From Tetragonia tetragonoides (lineage: Eukaryota; Streptophyta; Magnoliopsida; Caryophyllales; Aizoaceae): a stretch of 64,000 bases of DNA. Both the position numbers and the translations under genes were made by a program. Location of the stretch: NCBI GenBank assembly GCA_038025085.1, contig CM076142.1, positions 5,245,501 to 5,309,500 on the forward strand. The letters run 5' to 3'. The notes beneath the pieces were generated by a model. That model had not been told where the DNA came from and ran no database searches. It saw only the letters and a list, made by a program, of their open reading frames with translations. The number at the start of each line of letters is the position of its first letter. Position 1 is the first letter of the stretch. Positions 36,179 through 47,410 of the stretch are shown in pieces.

Positions 36179-36345
36179 CCCTGAGGGGGTAGCTCAGTTA
36201 GTAAGACCTCTGTGAAGTATTCTAGAGGTCCCAGGTTCGAGTCCCCTCAGGGCCACTGGAAGTTTTCCTGGTCGTTAACTTCAGGGCCCATGGGATTTGT
36301 CAAGCAAAGCTTGGACACCCATGTTATCTAAAAAAAAAAAAGAAC
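36179..36345 (+). mobile_element. tRNA-derived SINE in IPT2-B intron
   Basis: The tRNA-like head has A box GGTAGCTCAGTTAGTAAG and B box GGTTCGAGTCCCC, followed by a short unrelated body and an A-run at 36331-36341. A perfect 15-bp duplication TATTTAATTGTTGAA lies at 36164-36178 and 36346-36360. The A copy (about 5700-5712) has no insertion. The head is tRNA-like, but the tail and duplication show it is a SINE. Confidence 0.92.
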
Positions 36346-36779
36346 TATTTAATTGTTGAAATTTCTGTGGAATAGTCCTCTTATTGAAGATCATTGTTTT
36401 TTTGTGCACAAAAAACACTTGTTTCCCATGTCCCTTCATTTTCAGACGACACATGGATTGCTCAAGTGGTTGAACCAGCTGCAAAAGTAATAAGCTCTTT
36501 TCTCATTTCTGACGCTTGTGGACTCAATACACCTGCGAGGTCAAATTTGCCATATATCTTTTACTAGAGGTTCCCGAAACTACTGAGATTTCAGGGCTTT
36601 GACGCAATCTTCTGTTTTTCTCTCTGTCTCTCTAGGCATGCCGAAACAGGGTTCTCCGGGGAGCCCATGAATGAGAGCAACACAAATAAGGGCATCAGAA
36701 ACGAATAGCAAAGCTAAAAAAGCAGCATAGTTCTTTCTCGACTTACCTACTACACAGGCCTCAGGGGGTCACATCTTAA

Positions 36780-37560
36780 TTCTTAAGATCAATTGTGTTA
36801 CTCCAATGAAACAGGTTCGTCTGTATTTCTCTGCCCGCATGCTTTTGCTCACTTCTATAGATTCTATTTCTTGGCAAGGCCATCTTTGACCCTACTAACT
36901 ACTAAGGTTGGGTTGCTAAGAAAATATGGTGTGAACGTGGCGCGATTCTTTTCTTCCTTTGTGTACTACTAGAATGTCATATATTATGCTTTGTCAATTG
37001 ATTTTACATAATCTGGGTGCCACTTCGTAGCCTGTAGGCCATTGTCAAATGATACTCCTGTATTTATGAAATAGACCAGTGACACTGACTGATTTATTGG
37101 CGACTTGGAGTGTGAAGCCACAGGTTCTGCTATTAAATTCTTTCCTTTTCTAGAGATATTGACGTGCTAACTGATTCTAATTATTACTGCTTGGTAAGTT
37201 ATGCTTGTTATTTTTGGTATTGAGCTTGCCTAGTTGATGCGTTAATTGTTAATCGACTATTTAATTATATTTAACTATTTAAATTCCAATGCGCAAACTT
37301 TATTTTTTGTATCCCATATCATATGGGTAGGCTACTCACTAGTAAATCAAACATTGTTCGGAAATTTCCACCCTACGTTGACAGGTGAAGTGTGCGTTCC
37401 GTGCTCCAATGTTACGAGAGAATTCTTGATTTTGTCTAAACCTGGATTCGAAACTTGTGTTACTGGAATTCGCATCATATATTCATATGGTACCAAATAT
37501 TTTGTAAAATGAAAAGATGAGCAAATAAAACAAATATGTTTAATGGTGCATTCATGAAAT
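36780..37560. other. 3' flank of IPT2-B
   Basis: Collinear with 6216-6990. No gene. At about 37576-37610, read on the minus strand, CGTGCAACGCACGAGTTCC followed by AACAACTAG looks like a Helitron 3' end. The 37.57-38.59 kb stretch, absent from block A, may be a minus-strand Helitron whose 5' end I cannot define. Confidence 0.4.
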
Positions 37561-38679
37561 TCCTTTTGATATAAGCTAGTTGTTGGAACTCGTGCGTTGC
37601 ACGCGGCCCCCCAAGATGATTATCATCAGTTTGTGCTATTGTTTATGATTATATGTGAAGATTTGCGCAATCAAAAAAAAAAAAATCAAATATGATTAAC
37701 ATTGATCATAATAATTCATGGTTGAGTATAACTCTTGAGTTTGAGTATAATTGATGATCTTATTTGTCTGAATTTCGAATCTAGTACCACCTCCCTTCGA
37801 AAAAGGAGCCTCCAATTGATTTTTGCTTGCAATAGTGTATATTCTATTGCTCAATCAGCTTCACGAAAAAGAACTACAATTGTGCTCGTAAATTCATGAA
37901 ATTAAAATTTTACAACATTGTCCCACTTGTAAAATAAAAAAAATACGGATGGGAAGAGTGACAACTTGGCTCTAGAAAGAGCTAAAGAAGATCCCTTGTT
38001 GCCTATTGAGATGCTTGCAACTTCAGACTGTTCGTTTTCTAACCCTCCTTTGAAATTCTCTTTTAGAAAATATGACTCTTGGTACAATACCTCCGAACAA
38101 TCCCTTCGATCCAGCAATTTTACATCAAATCTCCTCCTTGCAAATGGCAATCGTGTAATAGTTTTACAAGTTACTTTACACATAAAATACATATCCTATA
38201 ATAAAGAACTCCAAACTTAAAACCAGGGCAGATTACCATGCACCAATTACATCCTTCTAAGTATATCCTCCGTTTTCTCCCTATAGTAACTATAGGGAGG
38301 ATGTTACTATTCATTAGTAATTTTGCACGGAGTTTAGTGAGAGCTGCTTTTAGAATAAAAATTTCTAATTTGTCCTTACTTTAACATGAGAGAGTGTGTG
38401 AATTAGTAGTGGGTTGGAAAGTAACGATGACAAAAAAAGTAAGGATAAATGGTTGTTTTAATACTCAAAGTATTACTAAAAGGAGAAGTGGGTAGGAGAA
38501 AGAAAAACGAATGGAATAGTTACTATTCATTGGTGATTAGTATTGGTGATATTGGATTTTTAAAGGGTGAGGGATAGTGTATATCAGGTCATCTTTTCTG
38601 ACTTCTTAATCCCTCTTTTTGTTTTTATTATGAAATGGTGATAAGCTGTTTAGTAAGAATGAGCAAAAGCCTCAAGATT
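37560..38679. other. Block-B-specific AT-rich DNA
   Basis: No gene recognised. The two overlapping open frames at 37902-38220 on opposite strands show no known domain. At about 38270-38300 the sequence TCTCCCTATAGTAACTATAGGGAGG is a near-perfect palindrome of MITE style. Confidence 0.4.
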
Positions 38680-38909
38680 TTATTATTATTATTTTTTTTT
38701 TATGAAGGTAAGGAGTAGATGTCACTAGGAGTCCCTTCTCTCGAGGGATACTCCTAGTCGATCTTCTAGGAGGATTTGATCCAATTCTAATGACATCGAC
38801 TCGCTCCACGTTTGCTCCCCTCGAATAATATGCCCGAGATTAGCGCACCAGTCCGCTGCTCTATTACCTTCCCGAAATATATGGTTGACTATGCATGGTG
38901 GACAGCTTG

Positions 38910-39899
38910 CTAGAAATCTTCGTGCGTCAATATGATATTGGAAATTGTCCATGGCATAGTTATTTCTCCTCTCATAGCTTGAATAACAATGAGATTATCT
39001 CCTTCCACCTGTATGTGCTTATAACTTGCTTCTACCGTTGCTTGAATCCCATTTCTCATGGCAGTGGCCTCAGCCACTAGAATCGATGATGTTCCAATAT
39101 TCGTTGTGCCTCCCCTCAGAAGTTTCCCGTAAGTGTCTCTAATTACATAACCTGCTGTCGCTCCATGCTTATTAAGGGATCCATCAAAATTGATTTTGAC
39201 ATAATTGATGGACGGAGAATCCCATCTAACTAAATTGCGATGCTTTATTCGATGCATTGATGTCCTTGGTTTATCTAAATCATCCGCCAATGCTACTTGT
39301 TGTCGTTTCATCCATTCCTGGTAGCAGTGGAATGCACGGAATAATATTCTGGAGGGTGCTGGTTCAATGGAATTAAAGATCTTGTCATTTCTCTCTTTCC
39401 ATATACTCCACAAGATGTATGCACATTTAATGAGATCGTCTACCTCCAGTTGGTTGTTATTCCTCGCGGAGTGTAACCATTGTGTGATACTTGAGTTTGG
39501 ACCATCAAAATTGATCCACCCTTCATCTACCGCTTTTTTCCAGATACTTAATGCAGTCGGGCAAAAAACAAATAAGTGATCTTGGTTTTCATCGTCAACC
39601 CCACAAAGAAGACATTCTGTAGGGAGTTGAATACCCTTTCTTCTAAGAGTCGTACGAGTAGGAAGGGCATGGTGAAAGAGTTGCCATAGAAAGATTTTGA
39701 TTTTAGGATTGATGTCAAGCTTCCAAATCCATTTGAAGTTCCAACCATTCGTAGTGCCTAAATTTAATTCATGGGCCAACCAAGTCGCTGTCTTCATAGA
39801 GAAGATTTCATCTCCAGTAAGTCCCCAACATAGTTCGTCTTTAATGTCATGAATAGGAATTATGATACCCATAATTAGCTTGGTAATCCAGTTGGGCAA
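38910..39899 (-). pseudogene. LINE zf-RVT and RNase H frame piece
   Basis: A 329-codon open piece. The first half has the zf-RVT pattern CLLCGVDDENQDHLFVFC, and the second half is an RVT_3-type RNase H with acidic residues in INFDGS, VAEATAM and VEGDNL. The last catalytic Asp (REGNRAAD) is in the neighbouring frame (38725-38952). It is preceded by an in-frame stop that separates it from the rest of ORF2. Confidence 0.9.
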
Positions 39900-40892
39900 G
39901 AATCATGATAGTTTTAATATATTCCAAGACTTAGAGTCAGTTATAAAGTCACAAACCTTGCTTTGCGGTTGTTGTATTTGATCTTCCGTGAGCTTGAGAA
40001 GTTCTGCTATAGATTTATGGTGACACCACTGATCGAACCAGAAGCTGATATCCTTCCCATTGCCTAGTTTCCATCTAAATCCCTTTCGTAGAATGGCACG
40101 ACTCTTTAGAATGTTTTTCCAAGCCCAAAAGTGGGAGCTCTTGGGTGTACAATCAAGTAGTCCACAATTTTTTAAATATTTTGCTCTCACTGTTTTCACC
40201 CAGATGTTATCCGAGTCGGAGAGAATCTTCCAAGCTAGCTTGCAAATAAAAGCTTTGTTAGTGGCCCCCGTTTTGCGAAGACCAAGTCCACCCGCCGATT
40301 TGGGCTTCCATATTGTATCCCATGAGACCATAGGAATGCCTTTGTTGTCGTTACCTTTTTTCCAAAAGAAGTTTCTGTTGATCTTGTCTAAATCATTTGC
40401 CACTTTTGTAGGCAGTTGGAAGCATTGCATAGTGTGTGACGGGGATAGATTCCAAGTTAGCCTGTATGAGAACTGATCTACCAGCCTTCGAGAGCGAGTT
40501 TGCGGCCCATGAGTTCATTCTGTTCCCAGCTTTGGTGATTAAATCCTGAAACATTGTTGGCTCAATTTTATCCTGAAAAACTGGGCACCCCAAATATTTT
40601 CCTAGACTATTCTGTTGTGGAATATTAAAGTATGCGGCCACCATTTGTTTGGCATTTTCTGAGACCGATTTAGAAAAGACAATGGCCGATTTATGATAGT
40701 TAACTAATTGTCCCAATTGCATACAGAATTGGTCCAAGATACCCTTAATAAGAGAGCAAGATTCCCTAGTAGCTTTACATAGGAGAAGACTATCATCCGC
40801 AAACATTAGGCAAGGGAGTAAAGGGGCGTTTGCGTCTAATTTAATACCTAGTCCTGACCGTCTATCATGAGATTTAGATACTATTCTGTTTA

Positions 40893-41525
40893 TTAGAACG
40901 TCCATGCAAAGAATGAAAGATAGGGTGATAAGGGATCACCTTGTCTTAAACCTCTGGAAGGGGAGAAGGGAGGTTGAGCCTCGTCATTGATAAGTAGTGA
41001 GTAAGAGACAGTGGTAACGCACTGTTGAACCCAATTAATCCATTTTGTGTGGAATCCTAACTTGTTGAGACATTGGAAGAGAAAATCCCACTCAAGTCTA
41101 TCATACGTCTTTTCCATATCTAGTTTGAGTGTCATCCATCCTTTTTTAGCTTTCGAGTTTTTAAAAGTGTTCATAACTTCTTGTGTCAGAAGGATGTTAT
41201 CATGTATAGATCTTCCCGGGATGAAAGCACTTTGATATGGGCTAACAATTGAGTCGAGCAAAGGTCTTGGTCTGTTGACTAAGATCTTAGAGATAATCTT
41301 AATTAAACAATTGCATAAGCTTATTGGTCGAAAATGGCTAGTTGTTGCTGGGTCGGATATTTTAGGAATAAGGGCGATAAATGTGTGGTTGATTTCTTTT
41401 AGCAGTTTTCCATGATGGAAAAAAGCTTTAACTGCATTACACAATTCCGGGCCTATGATATTCCAATAGTGCTGGAAAAAACCCGCACCAAATCCATCCG
41501 GACCTGGTGTTTTATGGGGGTTCAT
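40893..41525 (-). pseudogene. LINE reverse transcriptase, N-terminal frame piece
   Basis: A 210-codon uninterrupted piece with the fingers and palm start of a non-LTR reverse transcriptase, including the first catalytic Asp in LKLDMEKTYD (the usual form is LDMSKAYD). It runs out of frame just after GDPLSPYL, where the next piece continues in another frame. It is part of ORF2 described separately. Confidence 0.9.
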
Positions 41526-42871
41526 TTGAAAGACTACATCTTTGATTTCTTCATTCGTGATAGGAGCGATAAGAGCAGTATTATCTACATCTGAAATTCT
41601 TTTTTGAATATCCTCAAGCAGGGGTGGACTTCTATTCTCTACCTCCGTTGTAAGTCTCTTTTTAAAGTTTTTATTGAAATGTTCTTTGATAAGTTCGGCA
41701 TCTTCAATCCATGCACCTGTTTCATCTCTTATTCGGAAAATATTTCTCCTCTTTTTCCTCGCTTTATGGTAGTTTTGAAAGTATGAAGAGTTTCTATCGC
41801 CATCAACAAGCCATTTTTTCTTCGATAATTGGCTCCAATATTTTTGGTTAAAAAGAAGAAGTTTTCCCTTTGTAGGACTAATCTTTCATACATTTGAGAA
41901 TGATTATTATTTTCCGGATTTTAAAGCAGGGCTTTTTCTCCTGATTTAAGTTTCTCATAATTAGTGAGTAATTTAGCATGGTTGTTGCTGAAAAATTTTG
42001 TACCTCATTGTTTGAATTCTCCTTTAACTAGGTTAAGTTTTTTCACTATGCGATACATTCTTGAACCTACAATGTCTTGTTTCTATACATCGGCCACCAG
42101 TCTTGAGGAATCTTTATTAGTCGTCCAAAGTGGTTGGAAACAGAACGGTCTTCCTTTGAGTCTCTCTAAAGGTTGTGTATCTAAACAAATGGGGATATGG
42201 TCTGAACAAATGAATTGGCCGTGAAAAACTATGCTATTAGGATAATGATAGCCGGTCTTTACGACCCAACGCCCTGTCTAGTCGCTCTAGAACCGATTGC
42301 CCATGGATATTTCTTTTCAAGTGAAAGGATATCCAGAAAAAGGAATAGTCTCAAAGTTTAGTTGCGTACATAAGGAATTGATTACTTCAAATCGAGAGGG
42401 GTGAGTTTGTCAACCACCAGTTTTGTCATCTCTTGAACTGAGTTCATTAAAGTCCCCAATTAAGCACCATGGGGTGGGAGTAAGACTGTTTAACATGTGA
42501 AGTTCGTGCCAAAAGTGATCTTTCTCGCATTCTTTAGCTGGTGCGTAAACACCGGTTAAAATTGAGTCTTTATTGGTATTGTGGTCATGGATCTCTAATG
42601 ATATGAATCTGTTATGCTTAAGAATTACTCTAGCATTGGGAGAAGAGTTATTCCAAAGGAGCCAGATTTCGCCCGAATGATTAACAGGATCAACATAATC
42701 AAAGTAGTTAAACCCCAACCTTCGAATAAGTCGATTGAAGTTAGCTGGGTTCACCATAGTTTCTAAAACAAACAAAATGTCTGGATTATAGGTTTTCTTA
42801 AGAAATAAAAGTTCACCCCTAGCTTGGGTTTTTTTTATCCCCTTGAATGTTCCGACAAAGAATCTTCATAA

Positions 42872-44465
42872 AATAACTAGATGATAGAAGTAGTGTTCTT
42901 CAATCTTCTGATACAAATTGCATAAGGATAGCTTGAGCCACCTAATTATTCTGTAAGAAGCACAATTGAGTACCCAAATGCAAGGTATAGACGATATCCA
43001 TTCAACAATGCTACATTTATAACTAATCCCCCAAAAGAAACTTACTAATAGATAGCTAAGCATGTAGCTAAAAATAGTAACGTATAGAAACAGCATCCGT
43101 CGAGTGACTGATTGCTGAATTTGTTCGAAGGGAATATATGCTAGCTGGGAACTGACCAGAAGCCAAGTTCCAACACCAAAAGGAAGGAGCAGCCATACCA
43201 ACCCCCAGAGAATAGTAAATTCAGTAAGATCATAGGTCAACATAAGGATAAAACAAGCAGTAGAACCCATATGTTCTGTCTTAGTAAAATAAATAGCCAT
43301 GAACGAGATAAGTGTTATTACAGCAAAAAAGTCAGTCCTCACTAAAATTGCAAGCAGGTGGGAATACAAGAGCAAATTGACTAAATGTTCTGTAAGCGAG
43401 CAAGAGCTCTCATCGACCATTTCCATGTTGCAGCAAAGTTGGAAAAAAGTTTCAGACTTATGAGCAAGTGCAATCTTGAATTGAATCTGAGGTTCCATCT
43501 GAGCATGGAGAGTCATTTGAAACCAAGTTCTTGGTAACGACGACTTTGTGTCGTATAGTATTCCTTGGGGGAAAGTGGTCAAATAACGAGCCATGTTCAT
43601 AGGAAAGAAACAAACATTAGTATCTCTTTCATACAACCATGAGTCTAAATAGAGGACAAGTGAGTTGTTAATTCTAGAAGAGACAATGCAGAAGCTGAAC
43701 GGACTTAAACAAGACAGAAAGTCATTTATGAGCGGGATATTATAATAACAATTCTTCAGCCAAAAAACTTTAACTATCCACAAGTTCGATATGTGATAAA
43801 CTGCAATAATGTTCAGTACGTATTTCTGGACAATAATATGCATCCCACTAATCCAAAAAGATCTCCACTTAAGGAGAATTATTGGTTCAACACCAGAGAA
43901 AGAAATGTAACAGAGACAAGCATACGAGATCGTCCACGATGCAGAAATTTTAAAAAAAAAATTGCATATAAAAAAAAGATTTAGTACAAGTGAAATTTTA
44001 TGCAAATAATATATCCATAAGACAAGAGCTTGATCAATTAGTAGTCCATATCAAGTTGACATGCAAGCTGAACAACTTGATAAATCTTTAAGAATAAGTA
44101 AAGAAGGCGCAAATGTAGAATCTGAACTGAAGATTAACCTGATGTAGTGACAGAGAATATAAGCAAATAAGACCCATATTTCATTAACGGTAACTAACCA
44201 GTACAAGATAACTTTGCTACTACAGACTCGAGAACAATAAAGCGCAATTAGATCATAAGTGACGCAGCACCACATTACCAACACTAATATGAACCAGGGA
44301 TCACAACTTACATCAACTAAGGGAGAACGATAGAGTAGCCATTTACTCAAAAAGTTGCAAGAGGCAATGTCAAGGCTGTGCAAAAGGACCATTGCCAGGC
44401 TACTGCAAGTTAGGACTAGAAAGCAAGTAATGACTAAAAACATAAAAAAACATCATAGGGAAAAA
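42872..44465 (-). other. Long LINE inter-ORF spacer with hydrophobic open frames
   Basis: ORF1 and ORF2 are separated by about 1.6 kb, where related plant elements usually have little. On the minus strand, 42866-44005 stays open for 379 codons and 44051-44443 for 130 codons. Both are rich in Leu, Ile, Phe, Trp, Tyr and Cys, and stretches such as LLYSHLLAILV and FAVITLISFMAIYF could span membranes. I recognise no family. The 5' leader of the element (45882-46442) also stays open with the same composition, so this may be T-rich untranslated RNA rather than protein. Confidence 0.5.
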
Positions 44466-45881
44466 TTAGGTCGAAGTAGAGCTGCCACCATTGTCATAGG
44501 CCCTCAGTTTGGAGCTAGCATCATCTTCCATTTTTCTTTTTTTACCTGACTCAGAAGAGATGTGAGAGTTCACAGGTTCCTCAAAATCCATGAAATCATT
44601 CTCGTCTTCAGAAAAATCCAAAGGAGGAGAATGAACTGGACTGAGCACTTTGTGGGAGGAATAGACGTTAGCAAGCAGAATTCCATCAGTCTGGGTACCA
44701 TTTGGAGTAGAATGAGTAACAACCTCAGAGTGAGCAGGGATAAGGCTAGGTCTGATGGGACTGAAACCATCATTATCAACCTCAATATTGGAACTACCAG
44801 GAAGAGGATCAACAAGAGAGTTGAACTTGTTGGCTGTGAAACAAATAACCTCATCCTCAGCCTCAACGGTAGCCTTCTCCATTTTACCTTTACCTTTTCC
44901 GTCATCAACCATAACACCTTTTCCTTTTCTATCAAGGGAAGGACCATTCTTATCACCATCAGACAAGTTATTACTAACAGATTTAGTATTGCCAATCTTG
45001 ACACCTTTGGATAGAACGTTGACTTTAGATCTTTTTTTTGGAGTAACTTTAATCCACTCACCACCATATGAGAACTCAGGAACAGGAGGAAGGTTGTTCT
45101 CCTCCTGAGAGTTGATAGAACTAAGCTGGAATTGCTCAACTACAACCTCAAGAGGAGCATGAGCAGTTTGTATCACACAAGTATTAGCCTCATGCCCAGC
45201 CAGACCGCAAAGAGCACAAATATCCTGGAGGCCTTCATACACCAGAGGAAAACTTTTACCATGATCTCCAGCTGATACATAGTTGGACCCTCTAAGGGGT
45301 CTAGAGATGTCTATGTTAACACAAATACGGGGGAACTTGCCTCTTTTTTTCAGTAAAGTGAAGCTATCAATCTTTATCACAATTCCAACCGAAGCAAGAA
45401 GTGAAGTGAGAATGTGAGGCTCCCAAAACTCCATAGGGAGTCTGGGAACACGAACCCAATCCTGCTTGTTTTTAGCCTTAATCACACTGACTGGCACAGG
45501 TTCCCCCCAAATTTTACCCAAAAGACAAAAGGATTGAAAATCATTTACCAATTCAGATAGGTTAGGAAATTGGGGAGGGGGGGGGGGTTCATTGTTTAAG
45601 GTCTCAAGGAGATCCTGATTGAGAAATTCAGAGATATCAGGGTGAGTGTCATCTCTGGAAGAGGAAGCAAAAGGGTCGCTTGAAGATCCCACATTGTGTT
45701 TGAGTGCCTCCTTAAAATTGAGAGGAGGGGGCACTTTGAGATTTTGATCAGAAGGAGCATGTGTGCTGTTTGAAAGTTGTACTGGAGATTGGGTAAAAGA
45801 ACTAAAATTGGGAAGGTGACTGGAATTGTGAACTGAAGCATTATGTGAAGAGGCTTGGGAATTAGCTAGATTGTTGTTCAT
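44466..45881 (-). CDS. LINE ORF1: gag-like nucleic-acid-binding protein
   Basis: From the Met of MNNNLANSQASSHNASVHNS the protein is about 471 residues. A Ser/Asn/Pro-rich N-terminus is followed by a DUF4283-like segment (SFCLLGKIWGEPVPVSVIKA, then WVRVPRLPMEFWEPHIL, KKRGKFPRICVNIDISRPLR), a CCHC zinc knuckle CALCGLAGHEANTC, and a Lys/Glu-rich tail ending KKRKMEDDASSKL. The DUF4283-like domain looks short: the segment that normally links the two halves seems missing, probably an in-frame deletion. The frame is open upstream to 46442, but that extension looks like translated leader, so I chose the internal Met. By family, ORF1 packages the element RNA. Confidence 0.8.
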   Translation of the reverse strand: MNNNLANSQASSHNASVHNSSHLPNFSSFTQSPVQLSNSTHAPSDQNLKVPPPLNFKEALKHNVGSSSDPFASSSRDDTHPDISEFLNQDLLETLNNEPPPPPQFPNLSELVNDFQSFCLLGKIWGEPVPVSVIKAKNKQDWVRVPRLPMEFWEPHILTSLLASVGIVIKIDSFTLLKKRGKFPRICVNIDISRPLRGSNYVSAGDHGKSFPLVYEGLQDICALCGLAGHEANTCVIQTAHAPLEVVVEQFQLSSINSQEENNLPPVPEFSYGGEWIKVTPKKRSKVNVLSKGVKIGNTKSVSNNLSDGDKNGPSLDRKGKGVMVDDGKGKGKMEKATVEAEDEVICFTANKFNSLVDPLPGSSNIEVDNDGFSPIRPSLIPAHSEVVTHSTPNGTQTDGILLANVYSSHKVLSPVHSPPLDFSEDENDFMDFEEPVNSHISSESGKKRKMEDDASSKLRAYDNGGSSTST

Positions 45882-46725
45882 GACCTTAGTTGGAAAGGGA
45901 AGAGATTGGCGAACTTGAGATGTGAGTGAAACCAATCCAGACCAGTAGCCCTTTTTATAGACGCCACAAGAAAGCACAAAATACCCAAAAACAGCTATTT
46001 CGAGATTCTTCCAATTTAGGGAGGAAAATTTGAAATTAGGAACCCAATAAACCCTAACCTCACTCATACAGAGAAATAAACAATTCACATCATCAAATGC
46101 ATACATCTCGGAAATAAGAGAAATCCCAATAGAAAAGATTAAATTAAGCTTGCACTGAGATAAATTAACATTAACCCAGTAAATAATCCAATTCCACCAA
46201 TCCATGATCAGATAAAGCAAGGTTGAGATGTAATACCTCTCATTTCGATTTGTCTTATCCATAGCCGTGCTCCCCAAGGCAAAAACCTTCACATCTGATT
46301 TCAGAGCCACGACAAATTGCTCATAAGCAAACACATAATTCCCTCTTGAATAACCCCAATACGCAAGCCCAAAACTCGAGCTAGGGGTGGCTCTAGGCTT
46401 CCTTGATGGAAATCGCATCTCAAATTCGATTGGGTATGGCAAGACAGTAGAAATTTTTCCATTAAAAAATTTGTCTAAAAGAGAGTTTTGCAGATGGCTA
46501 ATATTGGGAACAGGTAGTACTTAAGTATTTTCGTTTGGGGCAAATCGCTTTGCAATTATCAGATCATGGAGAACAAGTAGAGGGAGCCTTCGTGGCCGTT
46601 GGATTACTCGGGAGAGGTAGCTAGAGGTGGCTGATTGGTGGCAGGAAGGTAGAGAAGGGCTAGGTTTGGGGCAAGGGTCTGGAGGCTTCCATTTCGTGTG
46701 GTGTTCGAGCAAAAGCCTCAAGATT

Positions 46726-47410
46726 ATTATTTACTAAATGCGTAGTACCGTAAGTTTAGGTGTTTTGTTTTGGAATGATGCGAATTGCAGCCTTACTATG
46801 AGGCTGTAAATTGCAGCCTCATCTCCAAAAGCTGATATGTGTAAAAAACTGTCATTTTTTAAAATTAATTCACTTTCTCTCTCATTTTCTTTCTCCTTTT
46901 GGGGTTCACTCTTCTCATGTTAGGATTTTATTTTGGGTTTTCGGGGTTATCCTTCCTGTTTTAGGATTTTTTTTTTGGGGGGGGGCTTTTGGGGATTCAC
47001 TTTTTCCATCTTAGTTTTTTTTTTGGAGGGGTTTTGGGGTTCACCTTTTCCATCTTAGTGTTTTCTTTAGTAAAATTTCGACGGCATAGAAACATGAATA
47101 TTGAGGAGAGAGTGAATTATTGAATTTATTGTAAAAAATCATAAATTTTGAGAAACTTTTCACATGCTAGCTTGTAAGGATGAGACATTTACACCCTTAG
47201 GGTAAGGCGGTAGCTAGCAACCCTATTTGTTTTTATGAAAGTACTGGTAGGTGTTATGTCAAGAAGGGATGATGTGATAATTGATAACTGATAAAGTGTA
47301 AATGGCTGCTCTGGTGACAATCTTTTTAATGTAAGGGAACAGAATCTTTTGCATTTTGACCATAACAACTTTGTTGATTCATCGTTAATTATCAAAAATT
47401 GTGTAACTAA
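46726..47410. other. Intergenic DNA collinear with block A
   Basis: After the LINE, homology with about 11060-11260 resumes (GGTAGGTGTTATGTCAAGAA, CATAACAACTTTGTTGATTC). Between them, 46780-47210 is specific to block B and contains G- and T-runs. No gene. Confidence 0.5.

Larger units (their letters stand above)
30826..36779 (+). pseudogene. IPT2: IPT2 pseudogene (block-B copy)
   Basis: It retains the first two exons that the window lacks for the A copy: 30826-31088 (start MVETRSFSMESAVEI; P-loop region GPTGSGISKLAID; PVEIINDDSMQVYHGLDVL) and 31173-31252 (VPHHLLGTIIPNVEFTSKDF). Damage is extensive. The Walker-A lysine is isoleucine. One extra T after KLAID shifts the frame in exon 1. Exon 3 (32342-) has a TGA at 32363-32365 and a lost G. 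Exon 5 has its last base changed, and exon 6 (34160-34234) has a TAG at 34217-34219. The 408-bp exon with ADYTRGLRQ is absent. The KRRINR exon (36045-36121) has an extra T, the next exon lost about 70 bp, and the zinc-finger exon has TGA in place of the Trp of HEWEQH at about 36672. It cannot encode an enzyme; transcripts are possible. Confidence 0.93.
38725..42871 (-). pseudogene. LINE ORF2: endonuclease, reverse transcriptase, RNase H (broken)
   Basis: The order on the minus strand follows. (1) Endonuclease start MKILCRNIQG at 42871, then a 1-base loss, then ILFVLETMV ... CLIGDFNE with an early stop near 42410. (2) A scrambled stretch at 41530-42400. (3) Reverse transcriptase, 41525-40893 (PGPDGFGAGFFQHYW, FRPISLCN, QSAFIPGRSIHDNILL, LKLDMEKTYDRLEW, RGLRQGDPLSPYL), then a frameshift into 40905-40393 with the catalytic FADDSLL and LGKYLGCPVF. 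(4) A second frameshift into 40430-39903 (WKPKSAGGLGLR, SFWFDQW), then an in-frame TGA. (5) zf-RVT (CLLCGVDDENQDHLFVFC) and RNase H in 39899-38910 (INFDGSLNKHGATAGYVIRD, VAEATAMRNGI, VEGDNLIVIQA), a frameshift, then HIFREGNRAADWCAN. The catalytic acidic residues of both enzymes are preserved although the frame is broken several times. Confidence 0.93.
38680..46706 (-). mobile_element. Full-length but mutated LINE retrotransposon
   Basis: A 19-bp target duplication GAGCAAAAGCCTCAAGATT lies at 38661-38679 and 46707-46725. The 3' end (left) is a T-rich tract, the poly-A/TAA-rich tail of a minus-strand element. It holds ORF1 (44466-45881), an unusually long spacer and ORF2 with endonuclease, reverse transcriptase, zf-RVT and RNase H parts. 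Block A has the intact target (AATGAGCAAAATACAAGATT at about 11043). The order and the C-terminal RNase H fit plant L1-clade elements. Confidence 0.95.

Noticed and set aside
36181..36256. Stand-alone tRNA gene
   Set aside because: Both promoter boxes are present, but it is followed by a SINE body and A-tail and bracketed by a 15-bp target duplication.
42866..44005. Confident call of a membrane-protein gene
   Set aside because: Hydrophobic composition is also seen in the translated leader of the same LINE, and no family motif could be named; kept only as an open observation.
44562..45139. Overlapping open frames on both strands within LINE ORF1
   Set aside because: Shadows of the ORF1 frame, which alone shows the zinc knuckle and DUF4283-like motifs.
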